Origin: Halanaerobium kushneri
GTDB lineage: Bacteria > Bacillota > Halanaerobiia > Halanaerobiales > Halanaerobiaceae
Assembly (NCBI RefSeq): GCF_900156285.1
Contig: NZ_FTNC01000002.1
Span: 1 to 64,000, forward strand
DNA: 64,000 nt
Reading direction: 5' to 3'
The notes beneath the pieces were generated by a model. That model did not search any database and was not told the origin of the DNA. It saw only the letters and a program-made list of their open reading frames with translations. The translations under genes were made by a program, and so were the position numbers. Positions 1-7,334 of this stretch are shown in pieces; position 1 is the stretch's first letter; each line of letters opens with the position of its first letter.

Positions 1-2
1 TC

Positions 3-233
3 ATCAGAGATACAAATGACTGGATAGACCTCTACAAAAAACGGGGAGTTGTTGAACAGACAATTAACTATTTTAAAGATGCCATGGTTACTGGCAATCT
101 AAAAACTCAGAACCTAAAGAGTATTAAAGCAGATGTTTTTCTAGCTGGAATCACTCAGCTTTTAACATTGATCTTAGCTGATAAAATGGGTAAACCAGAA
201 AATATTAAATCTTTAAGATCACTAATTGCTTAG
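3..233 (+). CDS. IS4-type transposase, C-terminal fragment (truncated by window edge)
   Basis: The reading frame enters from the left edge and ends at a TAG at 231-233, giving 76 residues of a transposase C-terminus. It shows the IS4-family signature Y-(2)-R-(3)-E-(6)-K in the segment YKKRGVVEQTINYFK, where the Glu is the last residue of the DDE triad. After it come the hydrophobic helix FLAGITQLLTLILA and a short tail. Only the end is visible, so intactness cannot be judged and the right terminal repeat was not identified. A weak hairpin follows at 261-280. The family call is firm; the exact IS name is not known. Confidence 0.8.
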   Translation: MRDTNDWIDLYKKRGVVEQTINYFKDAMVTGNLKTQNLKSIKADVFLAGITQLLTLILADKMGKPENIKSLRSLIA

Positions 234-260
234 AATTTAAATCTTTTAATATCTTTTTTA

Positions 261-280
261 AAACCTGTATTCATAGGTTT
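261..280 (+). terminator. weak hairpin downstream of the transposase
   Basis: AAACCT and AGGTTT pair across an 8-nt loop and are followed by ATTTTGT. It lies 28 bp after the transposase stop. It could end the transposase transcript, but the stem is short and AT-rich. Confidence 0.3.
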
Positions 281-469
281 ATTTTGTCATGTTTAATTTT
301 ATTAGAACATTTTCTTATTCAATTTTTTTAAATCTAAAAATTGAACTAAACCCATCACTTACAGTTTTTCACTATTTTCTTTGCCTATTTTGCAAACACC
401 TAATTTTCAATTCTACCTATTATTATAATATATTTAGCTTAAAATGACAAAAACTACACTAAAATTCGA

Positions 470-496
470 AAAACCACCCCGGGGAAGGGTGGTTTT
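470..496 (-). terminator. Rho-independent terminator, probably bidirectional
   Basis: AAAACCACCC (470-479) pairs with GGGTGGTTTT (487-496) around a 7-nt loop. Read on the minus strand the stem runs into TTTTTC, so it would end the transcript of the small genes at 608-927. Read on the plus strand it also has a T run. Apart from this hairpin and the weak one at 261-280, I see nothing in the 234-607 stretch. Confidence 0.7.
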
Positions 497-607
497 AATT
501 ATCATTATATATTTAAGGGTTATATAATTATTTGCTTATTAGTTTTAGTTTTAGTTATTGTTTTTACTTTAAGTTAATGTTCTAGCCTAATCGGCTCTTA
601 TAAATTT

Positions 608-706
608 TTAATAGTTACCTAAGTTTTTAAATGCATTCAGCTTTGCTTGATTCTCATTCGACTCAAGTTGAGCCTCTTTCATAAATTTGAACATGTTATT
701 AAACAT
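608..706 (-). CDS. small protein, 32 aa, member C of a local small-protein family
   Basis: This reading frame runs from an ATG at 706 to a TAA at 608. It encodes 32 residues beginning MFNNMFKFMKEAQ and ending NLGNY. The start sits 9 nt after GAAAGGA, and the leader TATAAGAAAGGATGATT closely resembles the leaders of the two other small genes at 799-927 and 2273-2398. The N-terminus has the same hydrophobic and basic rhythm (M-F/L-x-x-x-F-K/T-F), while the EGRRIE core of the other two is not present. It lies 92 bp downstream of the 799-927 gene on the same strand, before a good terminator at 470-496, so the two probably share a transcript. No known family is recognised. Coding status rests on the leader, the start context and the partial similarity. 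Confidence 0.55.
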   Translation of the reverse strand: MFNNMFKFMKEAQLESNENQAKLNAFKNLGNY

Positions 707-798
707 ATGCAATCATCCTTTCTTATAAAGTTATATTAGTTATAATCTGATTGACTTAACTTTTATTAAAAAAATTATTTGCTATTAATGAAACAATT

Positions 799-927
799 TT
801 AGTACTGATTCAATTGAGCACAAGAATCATGTCTGAGCTGCTTTTCTTTAACTGTGCGAATATTGCTCTCGATTCTTCTACCCTCACTATTACTTGCTTT
901 AATGAATGTGAATAAAGAATTCAACAT
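799..927 (-). CDS. small protein, 42 aa, member A of a local small-protein family
   Basis: An ATG at 927 opens a 42-residue frame ending in TAA at 799. It begins MLNSLFTFIKAS, continues with SEGRRIESNIRTVKEK and ends LNQY. The leader AAGAAAGGGTGATTTGATA is an excellent match to the 16S tail and is nearly the same as that of the gene at 2273-2398. The two proteins share an EGRRIE-[SN]-N-[IL]-R-x-VK core, an amphipathic N-terminus and a C-terminal QY. A strong promoter (1009-1036) and a palindrome (972-988) lie upstream in the same order as for the sister gene. Function is unknown. A basic amphipathic helix could bind membrane, RNA or a protein partner, but nothing here decides that. Confidence 0.65.
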   Translation of the reverse strand: MLNSLFTFIKASNSEGRRIESNIRTVKEKQLRHDSCAQLNQY

Positions 928-971
928 TATCAAATCACCCTTTCTTATAGTCTTATTATTGTAAATTAATT

Positions 972-988
972 ATAAGTGATTTACTTAT
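972..988 (-). promoter_or_regulatory. palindrome at the transcript start of small gene A
   Basis: ATAAGTGATTTACTTAT is an inverted repeat of ATAAGT and ACTTAT with a 5-nt centre. It lies about 20 bp downstream of the -10 box, at or just after the expected transcription start. A close copy occupies the same place before the small gene at 2273-2398 (2433-2450). It may be an operator or a 5' hairpin in the RNA. Confidence 0.5.
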
Positions 989-1008
989 ATATTTTTTATC
1001 TTAATTAC

Positions 1009-1036
1009 ATTATACAACTTTTAAATCTCCTGTCAA
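1009..1036 (-). promoter_or_regulatory. sigma-A type promoter of small genes A and C
   Basis: On the minus strand a perfect TTGACA (1031-1036) and a perfect TATAAT (1009-1014) are separated by 16 bp. The promoter of the sister gene at 2273-2398 has the same two boxes and the same 16-bp spacer. Confidence 0.7.
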
Positions 1037-1077
1037 GTATTTTATCAAAGTCTAAATTTACAGACTTTTTCTCAATC

Positions 1078-2061
1078 TTACCAAAGATGATGTACACTAT
1101 CTCTGATATACTCATCATAAATTTCGTCTACTCTTTCCATTACCTCATCCGAAAGATCTTCAGCTTCAGAGGCAGCAGCATTATCTTGTACCTGCCATGG
1201 TTTTTTTCCACCCGGAATTACACAGCTAACCGCATCGTTCATCAGGATCCACTTAAGAGCAAACTGGGCCATCGTTAGTCCCTCTGGCTTAATTTTTTCT
1301 AACTCTTCTACTGCCTTTAAACCAAGTTCGAAATCCACTCCGGAAAAAGTTTCTCCTTTATCAAAAGCTTCGCCATGACGATTATAGTTGCGGTGATCAT
1401 CTTCAGCAAAAGTTGAGTCTTTGGAAAATTTACCGGTCAGCAGTCCACTCGCCAGTGGAACTCTACAAATAACTCCTACATCTTTTTCTTTAGCTTTATC
1501 CAAAAATTCATCACCCGGCTTATGTCTAAACATATTATAGATGATCTGAACAGTAGCCAGATTTTCATATTCTAAAGCTTTCATTGCTTCTTCTACCTTT
1601 TCAACACTCACACCATAGTTTTTAATTTTACCAGCCGCAACCATTTCTTCTAAAGCCTCAAATACCTCTTCCTGAGAATAAACTTCTGTTGGCGGGCAAT
1701 GGAGCTGCAGCAAATCAATTGTTTCCACATCTAAATTCTTAAGGCTGCGATCCACAAATTTATTTAAATTTTCCTTATTATAGCCCTCAGCAACATGGGG
1801 ATCCAGTCTTCTTCCTGCTTTGGTGGCTATATGTATCTTCTTATCAGTTTCTTTTCTTAATTTAGCCATCAGGCGTTCACTTCGTCCATCTCCATAAACA
1901 TCTGCTGTATCAAAAAAATTGATACCCTGATTTACAGCTTCTCTTAAAGCAGCCATGGACTGTTCGTCTTCTACATCACCCCAGGAACCACCAATTGCCC
2001 AGCCACCAAAAGAAACTTCCGAAACTTCAAAACCTGTTTTGCCTAATTTCCTATATTTCAT
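1078..2061 (-). CDS. aldo/keto reductase
   Basis: The 327-residue protein is a single-domain aldo/keto reductase that would reduce aldehydes or ketones with NAD(P)H in the cytoplasm. The catalytic tetrad is visible: Asp51 and Tyr56 in DTADVYG, Lys81 in ATKAG, and His121 in LQLHCPP. The length is normal for the family. The C-terminal part VIPGGKKPWQVQDN is the usual cofactor-phosphate region of the bacterial subgroup. The start has GGAGG seven bases upstream. A likely promoter lies at 2131-2159, so it is probably transcribed alone. It sits between two loci of the small-protein family. The physiological substrate cannot be told from the sequence. Confidence 0.9.
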   Translation of the reverse strand: MKYRKLGKTGFEVSEVSFGGWAIGGSWGDVEDEQSMAALREAVNQGINFFDTADVYGDGRSERLMAKLRKETDKKIHIATKAGRRLDPHVAEGYNKENLNKFVDRSLKNLDVETIDLLQLHCPPTEVYSQEEVFEALEEMVAAGKIKNYGVSVEKVEEAMKALEYENLATVQIIYNMFRHKPGDEFLDKAKEKDVGVICRVPLASGLLTGKFSKDSTFAEDDHRNYNRHGEAFDKGETFSGVDFELGLKAVEELEKIKPEGLTMAQFALKWILMNDAVSCVIPGGKKPWQVQDNAAASEAEDLSDEVMERVDEIYDEYIRDSVHHLW

Positions 2062-2130
2062 TAATACTACCTCCCTCTTTAAAATAAAAACAAAAAATAA
2101 GTTTTTTTAAGTTTTAAATTATCTAAATTT

Positions 2131-2159
2131 ATTATAGCATTTATCTTAATATATTTAAA
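2131..2159 (-). promoter_or_regulatory. candidate promoter of the aldo/keto reductase
   Basis: On the minus strand TTTAAA (2154-2159) and a perfect TATAAT (2131-2136) are 17 bp apart, about 70 bp before the start codon. The -35 box is weak. Confidence 0.45.
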
Positions 2160-2175
2160 GATGAAAATATACTAA

Positions 2176-2218
2176 ATAAAAAAAGAACACTCCCTTTATA
2201 AAAAAGAAAGTGTCCTTT
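2176..2218 (-). terminator. terminator of small gene B
   Basis: On the minus strand AAAGGACACTTTC pairs imperfectly with GGGAGTGTTCTTT and runs into a T-rich tract. It lies about 55 bp after the stop of the small gene at 2273-2398 and before the promoter of the aldo/keto reductase. Confidence 0.6.
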
Positions 2219-2272
2219 AAGTCTGATAATAATTATTATATTTAACTTCTATTTTCATTATAATCTTATAAA

Positions 2273-2398
2273 CTAATACTGCATAAAAGTACTGGTGTCC
2301 TGATTGTCATACTGATTCTTTACTTGCCTGAGGTTATTTTCAATCCTTCTCCCCTCAGTACTGACTTCATTAAAAAATTTAATTACTCTTTTTAGCAT
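2273..2398 (-). CDS. small protein, 41 aa, member B of a local small-protein family
   Basis: The frame starts with an ATG at 2398 and ends with TAG at 2273. The 41-residue product begins MLKRVIKFFNEVS, continues TEGRRIENNLRQVKNQ and ends FMQY. The leader GACTATAAGAAAGGGTGATTAATA matches that of the gene at 799-927 nearly base for base. The gene has its own strong promoter (2465-2492), a palindrome at the transcript start (2433-2450) and a terminator (2176-2218), so it is a free-standing transcription unit. Protein similarity to member A is clear in the EGRRIE core while the surrounding residues differ, which suggests selection on a protein. No known family is recognised. Confidence 0.65.
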   Translation of the reverse strand: MLKRVIKFFNEVSTEGRRIENNLRQVKNQYDNQDTSTFMQY

Positions 2399-2432
2399 TA
2401 TTAATCACCCTTTCTTATAGTCTTGTGTTCTT

Positions 2433-2450
2433 AATAAGTGATTTCTTATT
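2433..2450 (-). promoter_or_regulatory. palindrome at the transcript start of small gene B
   Basis: AATAAGTGATTTCTTATT is an inverted repeat of AATAAG and CTTATT with a 6-nt centre. It lies 14 bp downstream of the -10 box. It shares AAGTGATTT with the copy at 972-988. Candidate operator or RNA hairpin. Confidence 0.5.
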
Positions 2451-2464
2451 ATTATTATAATTAT

Positions 2465-2492
2465 ATTATACATCAATAATACTCACTGTCAA
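2465..2492 (-). promoter_or_regulatory. sigma-A type promoter of small gene B
   Basis: TTGACA (2487-2492) and TATAAT (2465-2470) on the minus strand are separated by 16 bp. Both boxes are perfect consensus. Confidence 0.7.
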
Positions 2493-2585
2493 GAATAATT
2501 ACTAATAAAAATAAATTGTAGTTTGGATTACATATTTTATTTTAACTTTAAAGATAATAAATTCTCTCTTATTTAAATCGTTCTA

Positions 2586-4364
2586 TTATATCACTCTATT
2601 ATACTGAGCCATATAAAGATCATGATAATGGCCCTGTCTGGCCATTAATTCTTCGTGACTGCCGGTTTCGATTATTTCCCCAGCTTCTAAAACCATAATC
2701 CGATCAGCATTACGAATAGTCGACAAACGGTGGGCAATTACAAAAGAAGTTCTTCCTTTTAATACTGCCTGGGTTGCTTTTTGAATTAATATCTCAGTCT
2801 GTGTATCAATACTTGAGGTTGCCTCGTCTAAAATCAGTATCTTTGGATCTGACAAAATTGTTCGAGCAAATGATATTAACTGCCGCTGGCCAACTGATAA
2901 TCGGGAACCACGCTCATTGACTTCAGTATCATAGCCATTTTCCATTTCTCGAATAAAAGAATCTGCATAAACCATTTTTGCAGCTTCTTCTATATCTTCT
3001 CTGGTTGCCTCGAGATTTCCATAGCGAATATTATCTGCTATTGAGCCTGAGAAAATAAAAGTATCCTGCATCATAACTCCAATCTGTTTTCTTAAAGAAG
3101 CAATTTTAACACCCTGAATATCAATATCATCAATTAAAATATCCCCCTTATCAATATCATAAAAACGGGTCATTAAATTAATTATTGTGCTTTTCCCGGC
3201 ACCGGTGGCGCCAACAAAGGCAATAGTTTCTCCAGGCTGAACCTCAAAATTCATGTCTTTTAAAATAATCTCTCCATCTTCTTCATAACTAAAACTAACA
3301 TTTTTAAATTCAACTTTACCATCAATTTCAGGCATTACTTTAGCTTCTGGAAGATCAACAATATCAGGGTCTGTATCCAGCACATCAAAAATTCTTTCCG
3401 CAGCTGAGTTAGCAACCAGAACCTGATTATAAAAGTTACTAATATTAATAATTGGCTGCCATAAACGCCAGATATACTGAAGTAATGCTACTAAAGTACC
3501 AATGGTAACCAGACCGGCATTTAAATCTCTGATTCCAACTAAATACATTATAATAACACTGGCAGTATTAATCAAAAGTACTATTGGAAAAATACCGTGT
3601 GACATCATAACTGTCTTCATCCAGTTACTTACGTAGTCATTCTGTAGGTCTTTAAAAATATTGCTGTTTTTTTCTTCCCGGACAAAGGCTTGAGTAATCT
3701 TCATTCCAGTTAAACTCTCATGTATATAGGCATTCATATTTGATCGCTTTTTTTGTACACGACGCCAACCAATCCGAATTTTTTTCTTCAGCAGAAAAAT
3801 AAGGAAAATAAGAATTGGCATTACTGTTATTGAAATTAGAGTTAGCCGCAGGTTAAGATTTAGCATGATTAGCAAGATTGCTAGAAAACGAAATGTGTCT
3901 GTAATAATATTAATCAGACCATTTTCTAAAAGATTCTGGAGTGAATTAACATTATTCATTACCCTTACAATAATTTTTCCAGCGGGAATAGAATCAAAAT
4001 AACTAAAGGACAGATTCTGGATATGTTGAAAAAGATCCTGCCTAATATTCCTAACTACCTGATGTCCTACCTTACTCATAATTAAAACTCTAAAGCGAAC
4101 AGCAAAACCATTAACTGCAAGTAAGCCCATAAAAATCAAACTGATAATTGTTAGTCCTCTATAATCACCTGCTAAAATATAATTATCAATTGCAATCTTG
4201 GTTAAATAAGGACCTAAAAGATCAGCAAAGGCAGCCATGGCCATTAAAAATAGTGATAGAGCAACTCGATACTTATATGGTTTTAAATAAGCAAGAACTC
4301 TTTTTATATTATTAGGATCAAGATTTTCCATCTTTTCATCTTCAAAATACCTGTTATAGGCCAT
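2586..4364 (-). CDS. heterodimeric ABC exporter subunit, consensus ATPase half
   Basis: The 592-residue half-transporter has a membrane domain (about residues 25-330, six helices) followed by an ATPase domain. Walker A is GATGAGKST (385-393), Walker B with the catalytic Glu is DE at 513-514, and the switch His is 545. The signature is LSVGQ (489-493) instead of LSGGQ. In heterodimeric exporters of the BmrCD or TM287/288 kind, one subunit carries the altered signature and the other the altered Walker B, which is exactly what this gene and the one before it show. The start codon follows the stop of the upstream gene without a gap. It is probably a multidrug or lipid-type exporter; the substrate is unknown. 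Confidence 0.9.
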   Translation of the reverse strand: MAYNRYFEDEKMENLDPNNIKRVLAYLKPYKYRVALSLFLMAMAAFADLLGPYLTKIAIDNYILAGDYRGLTIISLIFMGLLAVNGFAVRFRVLIMSKVGHQVVRNIRQDLFQHIQNLSFSYFDSIPAGKIIVRVMNNVNSLQNLLENGLINIITDTFRFLAILLIMLNLNLRLTLISITVMPILIFLIFLLKKKIRIGWRRVQKKRSNMNAYIHESLTGMKITQAFVREEKNSNIFKDLQNDYVSNWMKTVMMSHGIFPIVLLINTASVIIMYLVGIRDLNAGLVTIGTLVALLQYIWRLWQPIINISNFYNQVLVANSAAERIFDVLDTDPDIVDLPEAKVMPEIDGKVEFKNVSFSYEEDGEIILKDMNFEVQPGETIAFVGATGAGKSTIINLMTRFYDIDKGDILIDDIDIQGVKIASLRKQIGVMMQDTFIFSGSIADNIRYGNLEATREDIEEAAKMVYADSFIREMENGYDTEVNERGSRLSVGQRQLISFARTILSDPKILILDEATSSIDTQTEILIQKATQAVLKGRTSFVIAHRLSTIRNADRIMVLEAGEIIETGSHEELMARQGHYHDLYMAQYNRVI

Positions 4365-6122
4365 TTACTTTACCCACCTCTCTTCAATCTCTTTTTCGTC
4401 AATAACCTCTTTATACTGCTCCTTAAACATTGTATAATATTGTCCTTTGTTTTTTATTAATTCCTCATGAGTTCCTCTTTCAATAATTTCTCCATGATCC
4501 AGAATCAATATTTGATCTGCATTGCGAACTGAAGAAATTCGGTGAGCTATTAAAAAAAGAGTACTGCGCTGATCCATAGCCTCCAGAGCCTGCTGAATCT
4601 GATGTTCGGTTTCCATATCAACAGCAGAAGTTGCATCATCTAAAATTAAAATTGGACTTTCTTCTACTATTGCTCTGGCAATTGAAACTCTCTGTTTTTG
4701 ACCGCCAGAAAGTCCCATACCTCTTTCCCCAATGACCTCCTCAAAACCAGATTCCATTTCTTCAATAAAATTACGGGCACTGCTGATATCTGCTGCTCTT
4801 TTTATTTTCTCTAAATCAAGCCCTGGCTGACCATAAGCAATATTACTGGCGATTGTTTCAGAAAAAAGAAAAACATCTTGCATAACAATGCTAACCTGTG
4901 ATCTTAAATCCCGCAGATCATAATCCCTGTTATCTATGCCGTCAATTAGAACCTGACCATCTGTAGGTTCATAATAGCGGGGGATTAAATTTATTAAAGA
5001 AGATTTACCACTACCGGTTGCACCCATAACCGCAATAGTTTCTCCTGGTTCAGCATGAAAGGATACATTTTTTAAAATGTCCTCATCTCCATAACTTAAA
5101 GAAACATTTTTAAACTCTATCTCTCCTTTAACTCTATCAATATGGACTGCTTTTTTCTTGTTTTTAATTTCTGGCTCTGTCTCTAAAATATTAAATATTC
5201 TCTCGGCAGAAGCACTGGTCCGGGAAAACATATTTACAATATGACCTATCATCCGCATCGGCATAATTAACATCCAGAGATAAGAATTAAACTGCATCCA
5301 AATTCCAAGTGTAATCTCACCTTCGATTACTAAACGTCCGCCATAAAACAGGAGCAAAACTGTACTCATTCCACCTAAAAACTCCATAATCGGAAAATAT
5401 TTTGACCATATTTTAGCTGCATTATAATTTTTAGTAAAATAATTGTTATTTTCTTCATCAAATTTTTCCATCTCATAACACTGCTGATGAAATGCTTTTA
5501 CAATTCTTATCCCTGAAATATTCTCCTGAACTGTAGAGTTAAGATCAGAATACTGACGTCTTACCTGCCTGAAAATTGGTTTGATTCGTACCCCCAGTCT
5601 GTAAGCGAAAAAACCGATTAGCGGACTTAAAGCAAGTGAAACCAGAGAAAGCTTTAAACTTTCTGGAATTAAAACTGCCATTACAAAAACTATATAAAAT
5701 ATAGCTCTAGTAAACTGAATCATCCCATCAGCAAAAAGCATTCTTACCGCTTCCATATCTCCTGTCATTCGAGACATCAATTCTCCTGTACGGTTATTAT
5801 TGAAAAAATTAAAAGAAAGTCTCTGTAAATGATCATAAAGATCCTGTTTCAAGTCCCGCAGTAAATTTTGGGATAGACTCTCTGTAAAAAATCTCTGGAT
5901 CATAATTGCGGCTGCTCTTAAAAAATTCGCAGCTATATAAGTCACCAGAAAAGTAAATAAAAGTTCCATCTGCTGACCATTAATTACATCATCAATTATT
6001 CTTCTATTTAAGTAACCAGGAATCATCGAAAAAATTACATTTAATATAATAAAAAATAATCCCCCAAAAAAGAATAATTTATATTTTTTAACATAGATCC
6101 ATAATTTCTTTAATTCTCTCAT
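4365..6122 (-). CDS. heterodimeric ABC exporter subunit, degenerate ATPase half
   Basis: This 585-residue half-transporter has six predicted membrane helices (about 15-310) and an ATPase domain with Walker A GATGSGKSS (367-375) and signature LSGGQ (471-475). The residue after the Walker B aspartate is Asp496 (ILILDDATSA) where the catalytic Glu is expected. This is the mark of the subunit that forms the non-hydrolysing site in heterodimeric exporters. Its partner is the adjacent gene at 2586-4364. An AGGAGA ribosome site precedes the ATG at 6122. The gap to the esterase at 6163-7122 is only 40 bp, so the three genes are probably one operon. Confidence 0.9.
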   Translation of the reverse strand: MRELKKLWIYVKKYKLFFFGGLFFIILNVIFSMIPGYLNRRIIDDVINGQQMELLFTFLVTYIAANFLRAAAIMIQRFFTESLSQNLLRDLKQDLYDHLQRLSFNFFNNNRTGELMSRMTGDMEAVRMLFADGMIQFTRAIFYIVFVMAVLIPESLKLSLVSLALSPLIGFFAYRLGVRIKPIFRQVRRQYSDLNSTVQENISGIRIVKAFHQQCYEMEKFDEENNNYFTKNYNAAKIWSKYFPIMEFLGGMSTVLLLFYGGRLVIEGEITLGIWMQFNSYLWMLIMPMRMIGHIVNMFSRTSASAERIFNILETEPEIKNKKKAVHIDRVKGEIEFKNVSLSYGDEDILKNVSFHAEPGETIAVMGATGSGKSSLINLIPRYYEPTDGQVLIDGIDNRDYDLRDLRSQVSIVMQDVFLFSETIASNIAYGQPGLDLEKIKRAADISSARNFIEEMESGFEEVIGERGMGLSGGQKQRVSIARAIVEESPILILDDATSAVDMETEHQIQQALEAMDQRSTLFLIAHRISSVRNADQILILDHGEIIERGTHEELIKNKGQYYTMFKEQYKEVIDEKEIEERWVK

Positions 6123-6162
6123 TTTTATATCTCTCCTAAAGACAAATTATGTTTTATTACAA

Positions 6163-7122
6163 TTATAAGTCATTAAAAAATTGATAGTGTCTGTCTCTAA
6201 TACCTGGCAGATCCTCATGACCAAAATCTGGATAAATAATTATATCTTTTTTACATTTTAATTTATTATAAATGGCAAATTGAGTCGAAGGAGGGCAAAC
6301 TGGATCAGCAATTGCTGTTGTCATTAAAACTTCTGCTTTGATTCTTGCTGCTAAATTCTGAACATCGATATAAGATAGTTTATTAAAAATATCTTTTTCT
6401 TTATTATGTAAAGGGTCATATTTTCTAAAGAAATCTTTTATCTCCGCATAAGCACTGTTATCAATATCTAATTGATTTACCCTTTTATAGTCACTCAAAA
6501 AGGGATAAACTGGAGCAGCTTTTTTAATTCGAGGTTCTAAAGCAGCACAGGCAACTGTTAAAGCTCCTCCCTGAGAATAACCAAAAACTCCAACTCTATT
6601 TTGATCAACACTATCCATTTCCATTACAATTCCTGCCAGCTGAGCAGCATCTAAAAATACATTGCGGTAATATAACTTTTCTGCTTTATCAGCCAGACCT
6701 CTGATAATATGACCATTACGAGTGTTGCCGCTTACTCCCCCGCGATCTTCTGAATAACCTGCATTCTGGCCGCGGCAGTCCATACCAAAATAAGAATATC
6801 CTCTGGCAGCAAACTGTAACTTATCAGCCCAGTCTTCAATTTTACAGCCATAACCATGGAATTCTATTACTGCTGGATGTTTTTCTTTAATTTTTTTAGG
6901 TTTTATGTATTTAACGTGAATTCTGGCATCTTTAACTCCAGTAAAATATAAGTCATAACACTCAGCAAAATCAGTCTGGAAATCTGAATGCTTAATTTTT
7001 AGCTCCGGGTCAAGGTTCTTCATTTCAGCCAGAGCCTCTTCCCAGTACTGATCAAAGTCATCAGCTTTTGGACTGGAACCACTGTATTTTTTCATTTCAT
7101 CCAAAGACATTTCAAAAAGCAT
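6163..7122 (-). CDS. CE7 family acetyl esterase (acetyl xylan esterase / cephalosporin C deacetylase type)
   Basis: The 319-residue alpha/beta hydrolase has all three CE7 hallmarks: RGQ (117-119), GYSQG (181-185) with nucleophile Ser183, and HE (302-303). Asp273 completes the triad. These enzymes remove acetyl groups from xylo-oligosaccharides and similar small acetylated sugars, usually inside the cell, and no signal peptide is seen here. The length is that of the family. The neighbouring operon degrades mannosides, whose natural polymers are often acetylated, so deacetylation of imported oligosaccharides is a fair inference. The start at 7122 has AAGGAGAG upstream. A candidate promoter lies at 7229-7257. 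Confidence 0.9.
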   Translation of the reverse strand: MLFEMSLDEMKKYSGSSPKADDFDQYWEEALAEMKNLDPELKIKHSDFQTDFAECYDLYFTGVKDARIHVKYIKPKKIKEKHPAVIEFHGYGCKIEDWADKLQFAARGYSYFGMDCRGQNAGYSEDRGGVSGNTRNGHIIRGLADKAEKLYYRNVFLDAAQLAGIVMEMDSVDQNRVGVFGYSQGGALTVACAALEPRIKKAAPVYPFLSDYKRVNQLDIDNSAYAEIKDFFRKYDPLHNKEKDIFNKLSYIDVQNLAARIKAEVLMTTAIADPVCPPSTQFAIYNKLKCKKDIIIYPDFGHEDLPGIRDRHYQFFNDL

Positions 7123-7228
7123 ATTTATCTCTCCTTTTTAATAATTGTTAAATTAATTTAATAACTACTAAATATTTTTGTAAAATTTTTATAACTTTAT
7201 TTAATTAATGAATTAATTTCTATCTCTT

Positions 7229-7257
7229 AAGTTATCACTTTAAATTTAAAGTTGCAA
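7229..7257 (-). promoter_or_regulatory. candidate promoter with a palindrome in its spacer
   Basis: On the minus strand TTGCAA (7252-7257) and TAACTT (7229-7234) are 17 bp apart. The spacer contains the perfect 14-bp palindrome CTTTAAATTTAAAG (7238-7251), a possible repressor site. It would drive the esterase and exporter genes. Confidence 0.35.
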
Positions 7258-7293
7258 GTATATTTTGAAATTAATTTGTCTAAAATATAAGAT

Positions 7294-7327
7294 GGGATAA
7301 CAGGACCCTGATCAAGCCTGTTATCCC
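7294..7327 (-). terminator. hairpin ending the mannoside operon
   Basis: GGGATAACAGG (7294-7304) pairs perfectly with CCTGTTATCCC (7317-7327). It begins 8 bp after the stop of the GH130 gene. The following T tract is weak on the minus strand, so it may also act as an RNA-stabilising 3' end. Confidence 0.6.
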
Positions 7328-7334
7328 TGGATTT

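Noticed and set aside
976-1278. 100-codon plus-strand frame over the 3' end of the aldo/keto reductase
   Set aside because: It is antisense to a clear enzyme gene and to the small-gene promoter, has no ribosome site and has low-complexity content.
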